From positions 205,617 through 269,616 of the forward strand of contig CANLMQ010000003.1 in assembly GCA_947492175.1 (NCBI GenBank): DNA of 64,000 nucleotides, written 5' to 3'. A program made the translations under genes and the position numbers. Within the stretch, counting starts at the first letter, position 1; each line of letters starts with the position of its first letter. Shown here piece after piece: positions 23,885 to 33,819 of this stretch. The stretch comes from an uncultured Draconibacterium sp. (GTDB lineage: Bacteria; Bacteroidota; Bacteroidia; Bacteroidales; Prolixibacteraceae). The notes beneath the pieces are model-generated. The model was not told the DNA's origin. It was given only the letters and a program-made list of their open reading frames with translations, and made no database searches.

Positions 23885-26479
23885 TTAAAATGCATCATTT
23901 AAAGTGCGGATGGTTAAAACCTCGTTTAGTTTTTCTTCAGAAATAGATGTTTTCAGATGAATGGTTTCTTTTTCGTTAGGTAAAAGATCGAAATAATTAT
24001 CCGAGAAAAATCCTTGTTCGTCGGCAATTTGCAGGTAAACGTTTTTTGCGAGTTTGTTGGTGCTTACCGTAATGTTATAGCCGTGGTCGGTTTTTGTAAC
24101 AGCGTGCTCAATAGTTGGTGTTGTTATACTCAGGTTTTTAAAGGGAAGGAAATAATAGAAATTTTTCGACAGTACTTTTCCATTCTCGATCAGTTCGGAA
24201 GTAAATACCATATTTTTAATATTTCTGCGATGCATGAAACGAAATTCGTTTTTGTTTACGTCGTAATAATCGTCGCTCGAATTTGCAGGAATATCAACCA
24301 GATGTGCTTCTTCCCAAATCACCTGTCCATCAAAATCAACCAAACGAAGTCGCATTTCTGCATTGACAGGCTCCAGTCGGTCGTTTACTATTCCTACTTT
24401 AAATTTAATTCCTTCTTCGTAGGGGCTTATTAAAACCTGGCTAAATCCTTTTTTTACATAGTATTGTAAGGCTTTCCAGTTCTGGTAATAATCGGTTGAG
24501 CTCCACGAGGCAACCGGCCAACAATCATTAATCTGCCAATATAAACTTCCCATACAATAAGGCATGGCCCGGCGATGTCCTTCAAGACCAAATTTAATTC
24601 CTTCGGCTTGCAATACATGGTTTACGTATAAAAACGATTCAAAGTCTTTGGGTTTCCTGTATTCCTGCAGCATGTAATATTCTATGGTGCTGTTGCCAAT
24701 CGACGAACGCTGGTGCGATTTCATTACTTCCGATAAAATGTCGTAATCCTCGGGCGTGGCATATTTGCGTATGGTAGCAATTCCCGGGAAACTCTGGAAT
24801 CCATACTCACTCATAAAACGGGCTAAATGAGTGGCATAGGTGTCGAAAGGTTCTTTTTTCCACCAAACACCCCAGTAATGTTCGTCACCATTAACAAGAT
24901 CGGCGCTTACTCCCAGTCCCGATGATGGACTTGATCCCCAGTAGCTGCGTTGCGGATCATACTCTTCAACAACACCGGGCAAGGTTTTATGGAAAATATC
25001 GATATAAGCCTGCCATATTTTATCTGCATTTTCTTTACTTTTTGCTTTAGCTTCGCGGCGCCAGCCCCAATCGTTCCATGCTGCCAGAATTTCGTTGTTG
25101 CCACACCACATGGCAATACTTGGGTGGTTGCGTAAACGTTTTACATTGTCGGTGGCTTCTTGTTTTACATTTTCAAGAAAAGCCTCGTCGCCGGGAAACA
25201 TGGCACAGGCGAACATAAAATCCTGCCAAATCAGAATTCCGTTTTCGTCGCACAAATCATAAAAAATGTCGTTTTCGTAAATACCGCCTCCCCAAACTCG
25301 CAACATATTATTGTTCGAGTTTTTTGCAGTTTCAACAACCGTTTTGTAATTATCTTTGGTTACTCGCGGAAGAAACACATCGTTGGGAATGTAGTTGGCA
25401 CCTTTCATAAATACGGGGTGCCCGTTTAGTTTGAAATAGAACGAAGTCCCGGCATCGTCTTTCTCGCGAACCAGTTCCAGTGTACGAATACCAATCCGGG
25501 TGCTTTCTGTTGTTTTTCTTCCCGATATGTTTAACTCGCCTGTTATATTGTACAAATAAGGATCTCCTAATCCTGCAGTCCACCAAAGTTTTGGATTTTC
25601 AATTTCAAAGTTGACAGAATACTTTTCGATTCCCGGGATTAAATTAACCGCGGCACTTGCCAATTGTACGCCATCGTTACTAACAGAAACTGTTGCCTTT
25701 CCCTTTTTAGCTGCATCAATTTCAAAAATGGCTGTAAAAGTAGCTTTGTCTTCTGCCACTTCATTCTGAACAATTTGCAGATTTTCAATTTTTGCCTTGT
25801 CCCAGGCTTTTAAGTAAACCGGCCGCCAAATACCACTCGTTACCAAACGCGGACCCCAGTCCCATCCAAAATGATATCCGGCTTTTCGTGTGTAAATACT
25901 AACTTTTTTTCCGCCTTCAACCTTGCCGTTTTCTGCCTGGTCGTTATCCGATACCGGAATTACATATCCTTGAGCATCGTATTTTTTTATGCCTTCGTTA
26001 ATTGCCGAACGGAAAACAATATGCAGTTCATTTTCGCCTTCCTCTAAAAATTCTTTTACATCTATCTGCCACTCGCGAAACATATTGTTGGTTGAGCCAA
26101 TATGCTTGCCATTTAGTTTTATATCGGCGTATGTGTCGAGACCTTTAAAATTGAGTACAACGCGATCGCGATCCAGCGTTGGTTCATCTACAATAAAGGT
26201 TGTTTTGTATTCCCAGTCTTCTTTGTCAATCCATTGGAGATTGTGTTCATTCAGACGATAAAAAGGATCTTCAATTTTTTTATTGGCCAGTAAGTCGGTA
26301 TGCACCGTTCCGGGAACTTCTGCAGGCAACCACTCGTTCTTCCCTGCCTGACTGAATGTCCAGCCTGAATTTAGTTCATTTGTAATCAGTAGATTAGGGG
26401 CTTTGGGGTTATGCTTGCATGAAGAAGTGAAAAGTGCAAAAATGAGGAAGATTACGGGTGCACAGAAATTTGATCTCAT
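23885..26479 (-). CDS. Beta-mannosidase, GH2, lipoprotein
   Basis: Removes non-reducing beta-mannosyl residues from mannans or N-glycan cores. The N-terminus is a lipoprotein signal (FALFTSSC), so the enzyme is probably periplasmic or outer-membrane bound. The GH2 plan is seen in order: jelly-roll sugar-binding domain (GWTFSQAGKNEWLPAEVPG, FRLNEH-type loop), an Ig-like sandwich, the TIM barrel with YHFGWDWGPR, RVWGGGIYE, acid/base Glu463 in WCGNNE, and nucleophile Glu558 in FMSEYGFQSFP, then C-terminal beta domains. Length 864 is usual for this group. No other polysaccharide-degradation gene lies close, so it is not in an evident PUL. Confidence 0.94.
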   Translation of the reverse strand: MRSNFCAPVIFLIFALFTSSCKHNPKAPNLLITNELNSGWTFSQAGKNEWLPAEVPGTVHTDLLANKKIEDPFYRLNEHNLQWIDKEDWEYKTTFIVDEPTLDRDRVVLNFKGLDTYADIKLNGKHIGSTNNMFREWQIDVKEFLEEGENELHIVFRSAINEGIKKYDAQGYVIPVSDNDQAENGKVEGGKKVSIYTRKAGYHFGWDWGPRLVTSGIWRPVYLKAWDKAKIENLQIVQNEVAEDKATFTAIFEIDAAKKGKATVSVSNDGVQLASAAVNLIPGIEKYSVNFEIENPKLWWTAGLGDPYLYNITGELNISGRKTTESTRIGIRTLELVREKDDAGTSFYFKLNGHPVFMKGANYIPNDVFLPRVTKDNYKTVVETAKNSNNNMLRVWGGGIYENDIFYDLCDENGILIWQDFMFACAMFPGDEAFLENVKQEATDNVKRLRNHPSIAMWCGNNEILAAWNDWGWRREAKAKSKENADKIWQAYIDIFHKTLPGVVEEYDPQRSYWGSSPSSGLGVSADLVNGDEHYWGVWWKKEPFDTYATHLARFMSEYGFQSFPGIATIRKYATPEDYDILSEVMKSHQRSSIGNSTIEYYMLQEYRKPKDFESFLYVNHVLQAEGIKFGLEGHRRAMPYCMGSLYWQINDCWPVASWSSTDYYQNWKALQYYVKKGFSQVLISPYEEGIKFKVGIVNDRLEPVNAEMRLRLVDFDGQVIWEEAHLVDIPANSSDDYYDVNKNEFRFMHRRNIKNMVFTSELIENGKVLSKNFYYFLPFKNLSITTPTIEHAVTKTDHGYNITVSTNKLAKNVYLQIADEQGFFSDNYFDLLPNEKETIHLKTSISEEKLNEVLTIRTLNDAF

Positions 26480-26813
26480 AATTAATTTGTTTATCGCGCC
26501 AACAAAAATGGATAGCTACGAGACCATAAAAATAGTTAATTTTTACTTGTCAGATATTCGCTTTGGATACAAGAGCAGGCAATTTGCCGCTAAGTGCTTG
26601 ATAAATGATTTTTGTTCGCCTTTGTATTTGTCTGATTTTTTTAGTGTAAACTTTATCGTTTCCGGAATTATAAAATTTTGGCTTTTATTTATTGTTGTTA
26701 TCATTTGTTCCAATAAATTAAATTACGGCAACCAAAATTAACATAAAAAGATTTTAGTTTTGCAGGCGAAATTTTAATTTTTTACTACACAAAAGCCATT
26801 TTTTATTAAAGTC
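26480..26813. other. Divergent intergenic region, 334 bases
   Basis: Separates the beta-mannosidase (-) and the TonB receptor (+). It holds the -7 box at 26755 for the receptor. An open frame spanning 26403-26741 lacks family features and is rejected. Nothing else stands out. Confidence 0.6.
26755..26762 (+). promoter_or_regulatory. -7 box TAGTTTTG for TonB receptor
   Basis: Exact TAnnTTTG match, leaving a 5' leader of about 45 bases before the ATG at 26814. Confidence 0.5.
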
Positions 26814-29219
26814 ATGAAACTAAATTCCCTCCTCGTTTTAGTATTGTGCTTTGCTGCTCTATGCTCAAAAGCCCAAAAAAAGGTTACGATTAGTGGTTAC
26901 ATATCGGATGTAGCCACCGGAGAAATGCTTATTAATGCGAATGTTTATGAACCTAATCAACTGACAGGAAACATAAGCAATGTATTCGGATTTTACAGTA
27001 TAACACTTCCAAAAGGTGATGTTACTTTACAATATTCGTTTGTTGGCTACCAAAAAGCAAGTCGTCAAATAAACTTAGTGAAAGACACCACCATAAATAT
27101 TTCGTTGAAACAACTCGGCGAACTTGATGAGATTACCATAAGTGCCAATAAATCAAAAGTTGAACGCTCGCAGATGAGTATGGTTGAAATTCAATCAACT
27201 CAATTAAAAAAGCTACCCGTATTGTTGGGCGAACCCGATGTTTTAAAGGTAATTCAGTTACTCCCCGGAGTACAGTCAGGCACAGAAGGAACAAGCGGTA
27301 TTTATGTGCGTGGCGGTGGTCCCGATCAAAACCTGTTTTTACTGGATGGGGTTCCGGTTTACAATGCCAGCCATCTTTTTGGTTTTTTTTCGGTTTTTAA
27401 TCCTTCGGCCGTAAAAACAGTAAAGCTTTACAAAGGTGGATTCCCTGCCCGATTTGGAGGCCGGCTTTCGTCGGTGGTTGATATCCGGATGAAAGATGGT
27501 AATTTTAAAGAGTTAAAGGGCGAATTTTCAATTGGATTAATTTCTTCGCGGTTTTCGTTAGAAGGTCCTATTATAAAAGATAAAACATCGTTTATTGTGT
27601 CGGGAAGGCGCACTTATATCGATGTTTTGGCACAACCCGCTATCGCAATTGCCAATAAACAGGATGATGAAGGAAATGTAAATGCAGGGTACTATTTTTA
27701 CGACCTAAATGCAAAAGTAAATCATAAATTTTCCGAAAAAAGCCGATTGTATCTTTCAACCTATATGGGGCGCGACAAAGCCTATTCCAAAGAGGATTAT
27801 TACTATGTAAACGATCATACACGTTTCGATGAAAAATACGACATGGGAATTGGCTGGGGAAATATTACCTCGGCACTGCGTTGGAATTACATTTACAACC
27901 CTAAACTTTTTAGTAATGCAACACTTACCTACAGCAGGTATAATTTCGATGTAAAGGAAGTTTACAAGGATGTAAATACCAGAGATAATTCGTATACCGA
28001 AGACTTTTTTCAATACTTGTCGGGAATTGACGATGTTACAGCAAAGTTGGATTTCGATTACTACCCGGGAGGCGGGCATTCGGTAAAGTTTGGTGTTTCA
28101 AACATATGGCATCGGTTCAAACCGGGAGTAAATCACGAGCGAAATAAAAGTGATCAGGAAAATATGATGCAGGACGTTGACACTACTTATGGGAACAACA
28201 ATATTTCGGGTACCGAGTTTTCTCTTTTTATTGAAGACAATTACAAAATTTCAAAGAAATTACAGGCAAATCTGGGCTTGCATTTTTCTTTGTTTAATGT
28301 TCAGAATACAACCTATAAATCGTTGCAACCCCGGGCCTCGTTGCGCTACATGGTAAACGATAATTTTTCGGTTAAAGCTTCGTATGCCAAAATGAGCCAG
28401 TATATTCATTTGCTGAGCTCGTCAACCATTAGTCTGCCTACCGACTTGTGGCTACCCGCTACCAAGGCTGTAAAACCCCAAAATTCGCATCAGATAGCTT
28501 TAGGTAGTTCAATAAAACTGGGCAAAGGTTACGATTTTACAGTTGAAGGATACTATAAATCAATGGAGAACCTGATTGAATACAAAGAAGGTGCATCTTT
28601 TACCGGAATCAGCAGCAACTGGGAATCAAAAATTGAAACAGGAAAAGGATGGTCGTATGGTGTTGAATTTCTGTTGGAAAAAACACTGGGAAAAACAACA
28701 GGATGGATGGGATATACGCTTTCGTGGGCCGACCGACAATTTGAGAACTTAAATTTTGGGAAAAAGTTCCCGGCAAAGTACGATCGTCGTCATGATATAA
28801 GTTTGGCGCTTACCCACAAATTCAGCGATAAATTCGACATGGGATTAACCTGGGTATATGGAACAGGAAATTCCACAACACTGGGTGTGCAACAGTTTCA
28901 GTCAGAATTGCCCCAAAACAATTATTCTCAAACTCCAATAACTTACTACGAAGGAAGAAACGGGTACCGGATTCCGTCGTATCACCGAATGGACATTAGC
29001 ATGAATTTTCATAAGCAGAAAAAAAATGGTATACGTACCTGGTCAATCGGGTTATACAATGCTTACAGCCGGCAAAACCCTTTTTACCTGTATTGGGGAC
29101 ATGAAAATTTTAGCGGCTATAATCAGCAAGGCCATTATTACGAAGATTCGAAACCGGCCTTAAAACAAGTAAGTTTATTCCCTGTGATTCCCTCAGTTAG
29201 TTACACTTTTAAATTTTAA
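26814..29219 (+). CDS. TonB-dependent receptor with carboxypeptidase-regulatory-like domain
   Basis: An 801-residue outer-membrane transporter. After a signal peptide ending around SKAQ comes a beta-sandwich regulatory domain (VTISGYISDVATGEMLINAN, GFYSITLPKG), a TonB plug (LPGVQSGTEGTSGIYVRGG, then DQNLFLLDGVPVYN), and a 22-strand-type barrel rich in aromatic strand ends, ending in SYTFKF. It is smaller than typical SusC proteins and lacks a SusD neighbour; instead it is three bases before a DUF4249 lipoprotein gene, a pairing seen repeatedly in Bacteroidota. Substrate unknown. Confidence 0.93.
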   Translation: MKLNSLLVLVLCFAALCSKAQKKVTISGYISDVATGEMLINANVYEPNQLTGNISNVFGFYSITLPKGDVTLQYSFVGYQKASRQINLVKDTTINISLKQLGELDEITISANKSKVERSQMSMVEIQSTQLKKLPVLLGEPDVLKVIQLLPGVQSGTEGTSGIYVRGGGPDQNLFLLDGVPVYNASHLFGFFSVFNPSAVKTVKLYKGGFPARFGGRLSSVVDIRMKDGNFKELKGEFSIGLISSRFSLEGPIIKDKTSFIVSGRRTYIDVLAQPAIAIANKQDDEGNVNAGYYFYDLNAKVNHKFSEKSRLYLSTYMGRDKAYSKEDYYYVNDHTRFDEKYDMGIGWGNITSALRWNYIYNPKLFSNATLTYSRYNFDVKEVYKDVNTRDNSYTEDFFQYLSGIDDVTAKLDFDYYPGGGHSVKFGVSNIWHRFKPGVNHERNKSDQENMMQDVDTTYGNNNISGTEFSLFIEDNYKISKKLQANLGLHFSLFNVQNTTYKSLQPRASLRYMVNDNFSVKASYAKMSQYIHLLSSSTISLPTDLWLPATKAVKPQNSHQIALGSSIKLGKGYDFTVEGYYKSMENLIEYKEGASFTGISSNWESKIETGKGWSYGVEFLLEKTLGKTTGWMGYTLSWADRQFENLNFGKKFPAKYDRRHDISLALTHKFSDKFDMGLTWVYGTGNSTTLGVQQFQSELPQNNYSQTPITYYEGRNGYRIPSYHRMDISMNFHKQKKNGIRTWSIGLYNAYSRQNPFYLYWGHENFSGYNQQGHYYEDSKPALKQVSLFPVIPSVSYTFKF

Positions 29220-29222
29220 ACC

Positions 29223-30335
29223 ATGTACCACTATTTAAAGCTATTTAGTATAATTCTACCCCTGGCAATTTTGTTTTGTTCTTGCGAAAAAACCATTGAT
29301 TTTAACTCCGACCAGGTTAAGCCTAAAATTGTTGTAAACGCCTTGCTGACACAAGGGACAAAAGTATCGGTAAGTATTACAAAAAGTAAAAGTTTATTAT
29401 CGGATAAAGATTATTTTGAAGTGCTTGCAAATGCAAAAGCCGATTTATATGTTAACGACGAATTTGTTGAAACACTGGAATTTGAAAGCAGAGCCGATAC
29501 GCTTGAGAAACATTATCATTACGGGGCAATTACAAAAACACCGGTTGATAAAGGTGTTTATACTTCTGAAACGGAAGTTGAAGCCGGGAAAACCTATCGA
29601 CTTGAAGTTGCTTGCGATGGCATGGACAATGTTTCTTGCGAAACCACCGTGCCAATGCCGGTAGAAATTATTAGTGTTGATACTGTTACTGTGGTGGCTG
29701 ACGAAAATGAGTATTACGGTAAGTATTTAGCTTACCGGTTGAAATTTAAAGATCCTGAAGATATGTCGAACTATTATCGTTTTCAAATGGATTATACGCG
29801 TGGTACAGTGCTTACCCGATATGCGGATGAACAGTATGTAAATACTGATACCGTTGTTCTGTACGAAAGCTATTATTACGGTTATCAGTTAGACGATCCG
29901 ATTTTTGAAAATAGCGAAAACGAAGCAAACGATATTGTTATGGGAACTCCGGAAAATCAATACGCGATTTTCACCGATAAAAAAATAAATGGGAAAGAAT
30001 ATACCTTATCTTCTCAACTATTTAACTATAGTAATAGCTATTCCGAAGAACAGGCTCCAGGAAATTTTATGACTTACCGGCTTACGTTATACTCAATAAA
30101 TAAAGATTATTTCGATTATCTGAATACGGTAAACTATCAATCGTGGTATTCCGATGATTATTTTTCTGAGCCCGTTCCCGTGTATTCAAATGTGGAAGGT
30201 GGACTGGGAATCTGGAGTTCAGCAGGAATAAGTCAATACAATTTAACAGAGGGAGATTATCCGGTATCCGGAAAAATCTACATCTCTCAGGAAGACTTAA
30301 ACCAAAATTGGGGAGGCTATGGATATAATTATTAA
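29223..30335 (+). CDS. DUF4249 lipoprotein, partner of TonB receptor
   Basis: A 370-residue lipoprotein: signal peptide with lipobox ending LFCSC, then CEKTIDFNSDQVKPKIVVNA, the characteristic DUF4249 start. The body is beta-rich with TYRLEVACDG and TTVPMPVEI blocks and ends in a Trp/Gly/Tyr-rich tail. It is likely a surface lid or ligand-binding partner of the receptor just upstream, by analogy with SusD-like partners; this is inference. Its stop overlaps by four bases the end of the convergent DUF2892 gene. Confidence 0.88.
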   Translation: MYHYLKLFSIILPLAILFCSCEKTIDFNSDQVKPKIVVNALLTQGTKVSVSITKSKSLLSDKDYFEVLANAKADLYVNDEFVETLEFESRADTLEKHYHYGAITKTPVDKGVYTSETEVEAGKTYRLEVACDGMDNVSCETTVPMPVEIISVDTVTVVADENEYYGKYLAYRLKFKDPEDMSNYYRFQMDYTRGTVLTRYADEQYVNTDTVVLYESYYYGYQLDDPIFENSENEANDIVMGTPENQYAIFTDKKINGKEYTLSSQLFNYSNSYSEEQAPGNFMTYRLTLYSINKDYFDYLNTVNYQSWYSDDYFSEPVPVYSNVEGGLGIWSSAGISQYNLTEGDYPVSGKIYISQEDLNQNWGGYGYNY

Positions 30336-30520
30336 TCTCCTTTTTTGGCAGTAGAAATATTGAAAGGGATATAAAGCGGACAAAAATTGAATAGCCCGGT
30401 TGCAAGAGGAACAATTCCGATCAGGCCCCACCAGCTGTTGAAAACAACACCGGCAATAGCAATTAGTATTCCTACGACTATTCTTAACAGGCGGTCAACG
30501 GATCCTACATTTCGTTTCAT
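30332..30520 (-). CDS. DUF2892 small inner-membrane protein
   Basis: 62 residues. The start MKRNVGSVDRLLRIVVGI and the NFCPLYIPF end are typical of the DUF2892/YgaP membrane family, with two hydrophobic helices (IVVGILIAIAGVVF and LIGIVPLATGLF). A Cys in the FCPLY motif is conserved in the family. It lies 53 bases downstream of the C_GCAxxG_C_C gene on the same strand, so both may be one redox- or sulfur-related unit. Function not known. Confidence 0.88.
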   Translation of the reverse strand: MKRNVGSVDRLLRIVVGILIAIAGVVFNSWWGLIGIVPLATGLFNFCPLYIPFNISTAKKGD

Positions 30521-30573
30521 AATTTTACTTTTTTACGGTTTAAACAATGGAACAATCAGAATTGGGATTGAGT

Positions 30574-31002
30574 TCAAAAGTGCTTGTCGATGATGTTGCA
30601 TGCTGTTTTTATAAAAAGAGGGCACTCGTTTGTAAAAACGCCTTCTTCTTTTGCTGCAGCTGCTCCCTCGGGTGTTGAAATGTCGTAGCCAGTAAGTTCT
30701 TTGCAGATTAGGCTGTTGTGTTCGGCTTTAAATTGTTTATTGAATTGTTGAATTTTTAATTTAGTGGCGGCTTTAGCTTCTGCATCAGACGTGGAATGTC
30801 CGTGTTTCATGCCAATTACCATGTAGGCGCCAGTAACTGCACCGCAGGTTTCGGCACATGCCATTCCGCCTCCAAATCCACTTGCAATTTTTAAGGCAGT
30901 TTTTTCATCCAATCCTATTTCATTGGCAAAAAGACTAAAAACGGTTTGTGCGCAATTAACTTCTGAAAACCGTTCGTCAACAAGAGCTGTTTTATTTCCC
31001 AT
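30574..31002 (-). CDS. C_GCAxxG_C_C family redox protein
   Basis: A 142-residue protein of the family named for its Cys pattern: FSEVNCAQTVF, then ASGFGGGMACAETCGAVTGA, then ICKELTG and ECPLFIKTAC. The spaced cysteines suggest a disulfide or metal-binding redox role; no activity is established that I know of. Divided from pgk by a terminator and followed by the DUF2892 gene. Confidence 0.92.
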   Translation of the reverse strand: MGNKTALVDERFSEVNCAQTVFSLFANEIGLDEKTALKIASGFGGGMACAETCGAVTGAYMVIGMKHGHSTSDAEAKAATKLKIQQFNKQFKAEHNSLICKELTGYDISTPEGAAAAKEEGVFTNECPLFIKTACNIIDKHF

Positions 31003-31034
31003 TTTTGTTTTAAAGATAAACTATTTTTCATAAA

Positions 31035-31066
31035 AAAAGGCTCAAGCTTTTCACCCTGAGCCTTTT
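31035..31066 (-). terminator. Terminator after pgk
   Basis: Stem AAAAGGCTCA/TGAGCCTTTT with a 12-base loop; on the minus strand it is followed by a T run. It is 23 bases past the pgk stop. Confidence 0.85.
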
Positions 31067-31088
31067 AAAATATATTGTGGTTTTATAT

Positions 31089-32285
31089 TTATTCGCCTCT
31101 AACAGCAGCAACACCCGGAAGTGTTTTTCCTTCTAAATACTCCAACAATGCACCACCGGCAGTTGAGATATATGAAACACCGTCAGCAAAACCAAACTGG
31201 TTTACACAAGCAACCGAGTCGCCACCACCAACAAGCGAGAAAGCACCTTTTTTAGTTGCTTCAACTATTGCTTCACCAATTGCTTTTGAGCCTCCTGCAA
31301 ATTTTTCCATTTCGAAAACACCAACCGGGCCATTCCATAAAATCGTTCCCGAGTTTTCGATAACCTTTTTAAAGCTAACAACAGTTTCTGGTCCTGCATC
31401 CAGTCCCATCCATCCGTCAGGAATTTCATTCACAGGAATAATTTTTGTGTCAGCATCGTTACTGAAAGCATCGGCTGCAACAACATCAGAAGCCATATAC
31501 AGGTTAACCCCTTTTTCTTTGGCTAATTTTTCAATGTTTAATGCAGTTTCGAGGTAATCGTCTTCGCAAATCGAGCTACCTACTTTTCCGCCGTGTGCTT
31601 TAATAAATGTAAATTTCATTCCACCACCTAAAATCAGGTTGTCAACTTTGTCGAGCAGATTTTCGATGATTGTAATTTTTGAACTTACTTTAGCGCCACC
31701 CATAATTGCAGTAAGCGGACGTTTAGGAGCTTTAACGACTTTATCTAAACTCTCAACTTCGCTTTCGATCAAATAACCAAACATTTTATCGTTAGGGAAG
31801 AACTTCGCAATAATTGCAGTTGAAGCATGAGCACGGTGTGCAGTACCAAATGCATCGTTTACCCAACAATCGCCGTTTTCAGCTAGTTTAGCAGCAAACT
31901 CTTCATCGCCGGCAGTTTCTTCTTTGTAGAAACGAAGGTTTTCAAGAATAAGAACTTCTCCGGGTTTTACGTCAGCAGCCATGGCTTTTACTTCGTCGCC
32001 AATACAGTCGGGAGCAATTTTAACAGTTGCGCCGCCCAATAATTCAGATAAGTGGTTTACCAGTGGTTTTAACGAGAATTTTTCTTCTGGACCGTTTTTC
32101 GGACGGCCAAGGTGTGACATAATTACCGGAGAACCACCACCTTCAATAATTTTTTTAATTGTAGGCAATGCTGCACGCATCCGTGTGTCATCGGTAATTT
32201 CAAAATTCTCGTTTAATGGCACGTTAAAATCAACACGAATAAGCGCTCTTTTGCCCTTAAAATCGTAGCTGCTAATAGTTTGCAT
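31089..32285 (-). CDS. pgk: Phosphoglycerate kinase
   Basis: Glycolysis: 1,3-bisphosphoglycerate plus ADP to 3-phosphoglycerate plus ATP. Motifs: KRALIRVDFNVPLN at the N-terminus, SHLGRPK for substrate binding, LENLRFYKEE, NDAFGTAHRAHAST, MGGAKVSSKI, and the C-terminal nucleotide block VGGGDSVACVNQFG. Length 398 normal. Single gene with a -7 box TAACTTTG 39 bases upstream and a terminator downstream. Confidence 0.98.
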   Translation of the reverse strand: MQTISSYDFKGKRALIRVDFNVPLNENFEITDDTRMRAALPTIKKIIEGGGSPVIMSHLGRPKNGPEEKFSLKPLVNHLSELLGGATVKIAPDCIGDEVKAMAADVKPGEVLILENLRFYKEETAGDEEFAAKLAENGDCWVNDAFGTAHRAHASTAIIAKFFPNDKMFGYLIESEVESLDKVVKAPKRPLTAIMGGAKVSSKITIIENLLDKVDNLILGGGMKFTFIKAHGGKVGSSICEDDYLETALNIEKLAKEKGVNLYMASDVVAADAFSNDADTKIIPVNEIPDGWMGLDAGPETVVSFKKVIENSGTILWNGPVGVFEMEKFAGGSKAIGEAIVEATKKGAFSLVGGGDSVACVNQFGFADGVSYISTAGGALLEYLEGKTLPGVAAVRGE

Positions 32286-32323
32286 AATAATATATCTTTT
32301 TAGTGTTTTTTTGAAAAATCAAT

Positions 32324-32331
32324 CAAAGTTA
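32324..32331 (-). promoter_or_regulatory. -7 box TAACTTTG for pgk
   Basis: Exact consensus, giving a leader of about 30 bases. A TTTTTTG run lies 14 bases upstream, nearer than the usual -33 spacing. Confidence 0.55.
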
Positions 32332-32550
32332 AAAATTAATACACTCAAAAAACAGCGGCTATTTGAGGATGAGCATAATTTAATGTTGCGGTAAACTAGA
32401 AATTTCCAAAAACAAGTGCAAAAGTCATATAAATTCACGATAACAACACCGTAGCTCCAAACCTGTTGGTGTTTCGGGCGAAACAGAAGAACTGGTATAA
32501 AATTACAGCAGATTTATAAGATGTTGCACCTTTGAAATAACAGAAAGTGC

Positions 32551-32558
32551 TATTTTTG
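32551..32558 (+). promoter_or_regulatory. -7 box TATTTTTG directly before holB start
   Basis: Exact TAnnTTTG with a TTTG 16 bases upstream (32531). Only four bases separate the box from the ATG at 32563, so the transcript would be leaderless or nearly so. Confidence 0.5.
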
Positions 32559-32562
32559 GCTT

Positions 32563-33687
32563 ATGTTTTTTAAAGACGTAGTTGGACAAGACGAAATAAA
32601 AAAGCGCCTAATTCGTTCGGTGCAGGAAGAGAGAATTAGTCATGCGCAATTGTTTTCAGGACATTCGGGGACAGGTAAACTGGCCATGGCTTTAGCTTAT
32701 GCACAATATATTTCGTGTAGAAACCGTACCGCCGAAGATTCGTGTGGAGTTTGTCCCAGTTGCCATAAATACCAAAAGCTGGCGCACCCTGATTTGCATT
32801 TTGTTTTTCCCATATACAATGCGAAAAATCTGAACAAACCGGTTAGCGATGATTTTTTGCCGCAATGGAGAGAAATGGTTACAGCCAATCCGTATTTTCA
32901 GTTAAGCCAGTGGTTGGGGCACATTGATGCCGGAAATTCGCAGGGCGAAATTTATGAACGTGAAAGCGAATCAATTTTGCGAAAGCTGAACCTGAAATCG
33001 TTTGAGGCCGAGTTTAAAGTGATGATTATTTGGTTGCCGGAAAAAATGAACCAGGCATGCTCAAATAAATTACTGAAAATGATTGAAGAGCCGCCCAGTA
33101 AAACTCTTTTCCTGCTGATTACTGAAAACGAAGAAGGTGTTATTGGAACCATCCGGTCGAGGGCACAACTGGTTAAATTTCCGTTTATAACCAACAGCGC
33201 TTTAGAACAGGCTTTGCAAAAAACGGAAGGGATTGATCATGAAATTATTCCCGATGCAGTTCATTTGGCTTCCGGAAGTTATATTAAAGCGTTGGAATAC
33301 CTGACTCCCGGCGACGACGAGCAATTTTATTTTCAGAAGTTTCAGGAAATGATGCGTTTTGCCTACGCCCGAAAAGTGAGTGAGTTAATTGTGTGGGCCG
33401 ACGAAATGGCTAAAATTGGCCGCGACAAACAGAAAGCCTACTTTGCTGCTGCCCTGCGTTTGGTACGCGAGTATTTTGTATCGAATCTGAAACGAAGCGA
33501 AATTGTATATATGAACCGCGATGAAAAAGAGTGGGCTAAAAAATTTGCTCCCTTTATTAACGAACGAAATATTATAGCCTTTGCCGACGAGTTTGAACTG
33601 GCTATTAAGCACATTTCGATGAACGGAAATCCGCGCATTGTTTTTATGGATACTGCCTTGCGAATGGTGAGGTTGATAAAAAGGTAA
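32563..33687 (+). CDS. holB: DNA polymerase III delta' subunit-like clamp-loader ATPase
   Basis: A 374-residue AAA+ protein. The start FFKDVVGQDEIKKRLIRSV is standard for HolB/DnaX relatives. Walker A is GHSGTGKL (33-40), a modified P-loop. Cysteines 52, 61, 64 and 67 form the C4 zinc module of clamp-loader subunits. Sensor 1/SRC-like region: NKLLKMIEEPPSKTLFLLITEN and IRSRAQLVKFP. Member of the clamp loader placing the sliding clamp on DNA. First gene of the conserved Bacteroidota series holB-ricT-gldH. Its promoter box almost touches the start codon. Confidence 0.9.
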   Translation: MFFKDVVGQDEIKKRLIRSVQEERISHAQLFSGHSGTGKLAMALAYAQYISCRNRTAEDSCGVCPSCHKYQKLAHPDLHFVFPIYNAKNLNKPVSDDFLPQWREMVTANPYFQLSQWLGHIDAGNSQGEIYERESESILRKLNLKSFEAEFKVMIIWLPEKMNQACSNKLLKMIEEPPSKTLFLLITENEEGVIGTIRSRAQLVKFPFITNSALEQALQKTEGIDHEIIPDAVHLASGSYIKALEYLTPGDDEQFYFQKFQEMMRFAYARKVSELIVWADEMAKIGRDKQKAYFAAALRLVREYFVSNLKRSEIVYMNRDEKEWAKKFAPFINERNIIAFADEFELAIKHISMNGNPRIVFMDTALRMVRLIKR

Positions 33688-33819
33688 TTTCTTTCCATAT
33701 TGTGAGATTGCACGTTTGAATGGGAAATATTCTCGTATTTTTCCTGCTTAGTTGATTCTTCTTTTTTTTAGATTCAAATTAAAAATCAGGTGATTAATAA
33801 TCAAATTGGTATTAATCAT

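Noticed and set aside
26403..26741. Open frame across the beta-mannosidase start and the intergenic region
   Set aside because: Partly antisense to the lipoprotein signal region; composition unlike a protein.
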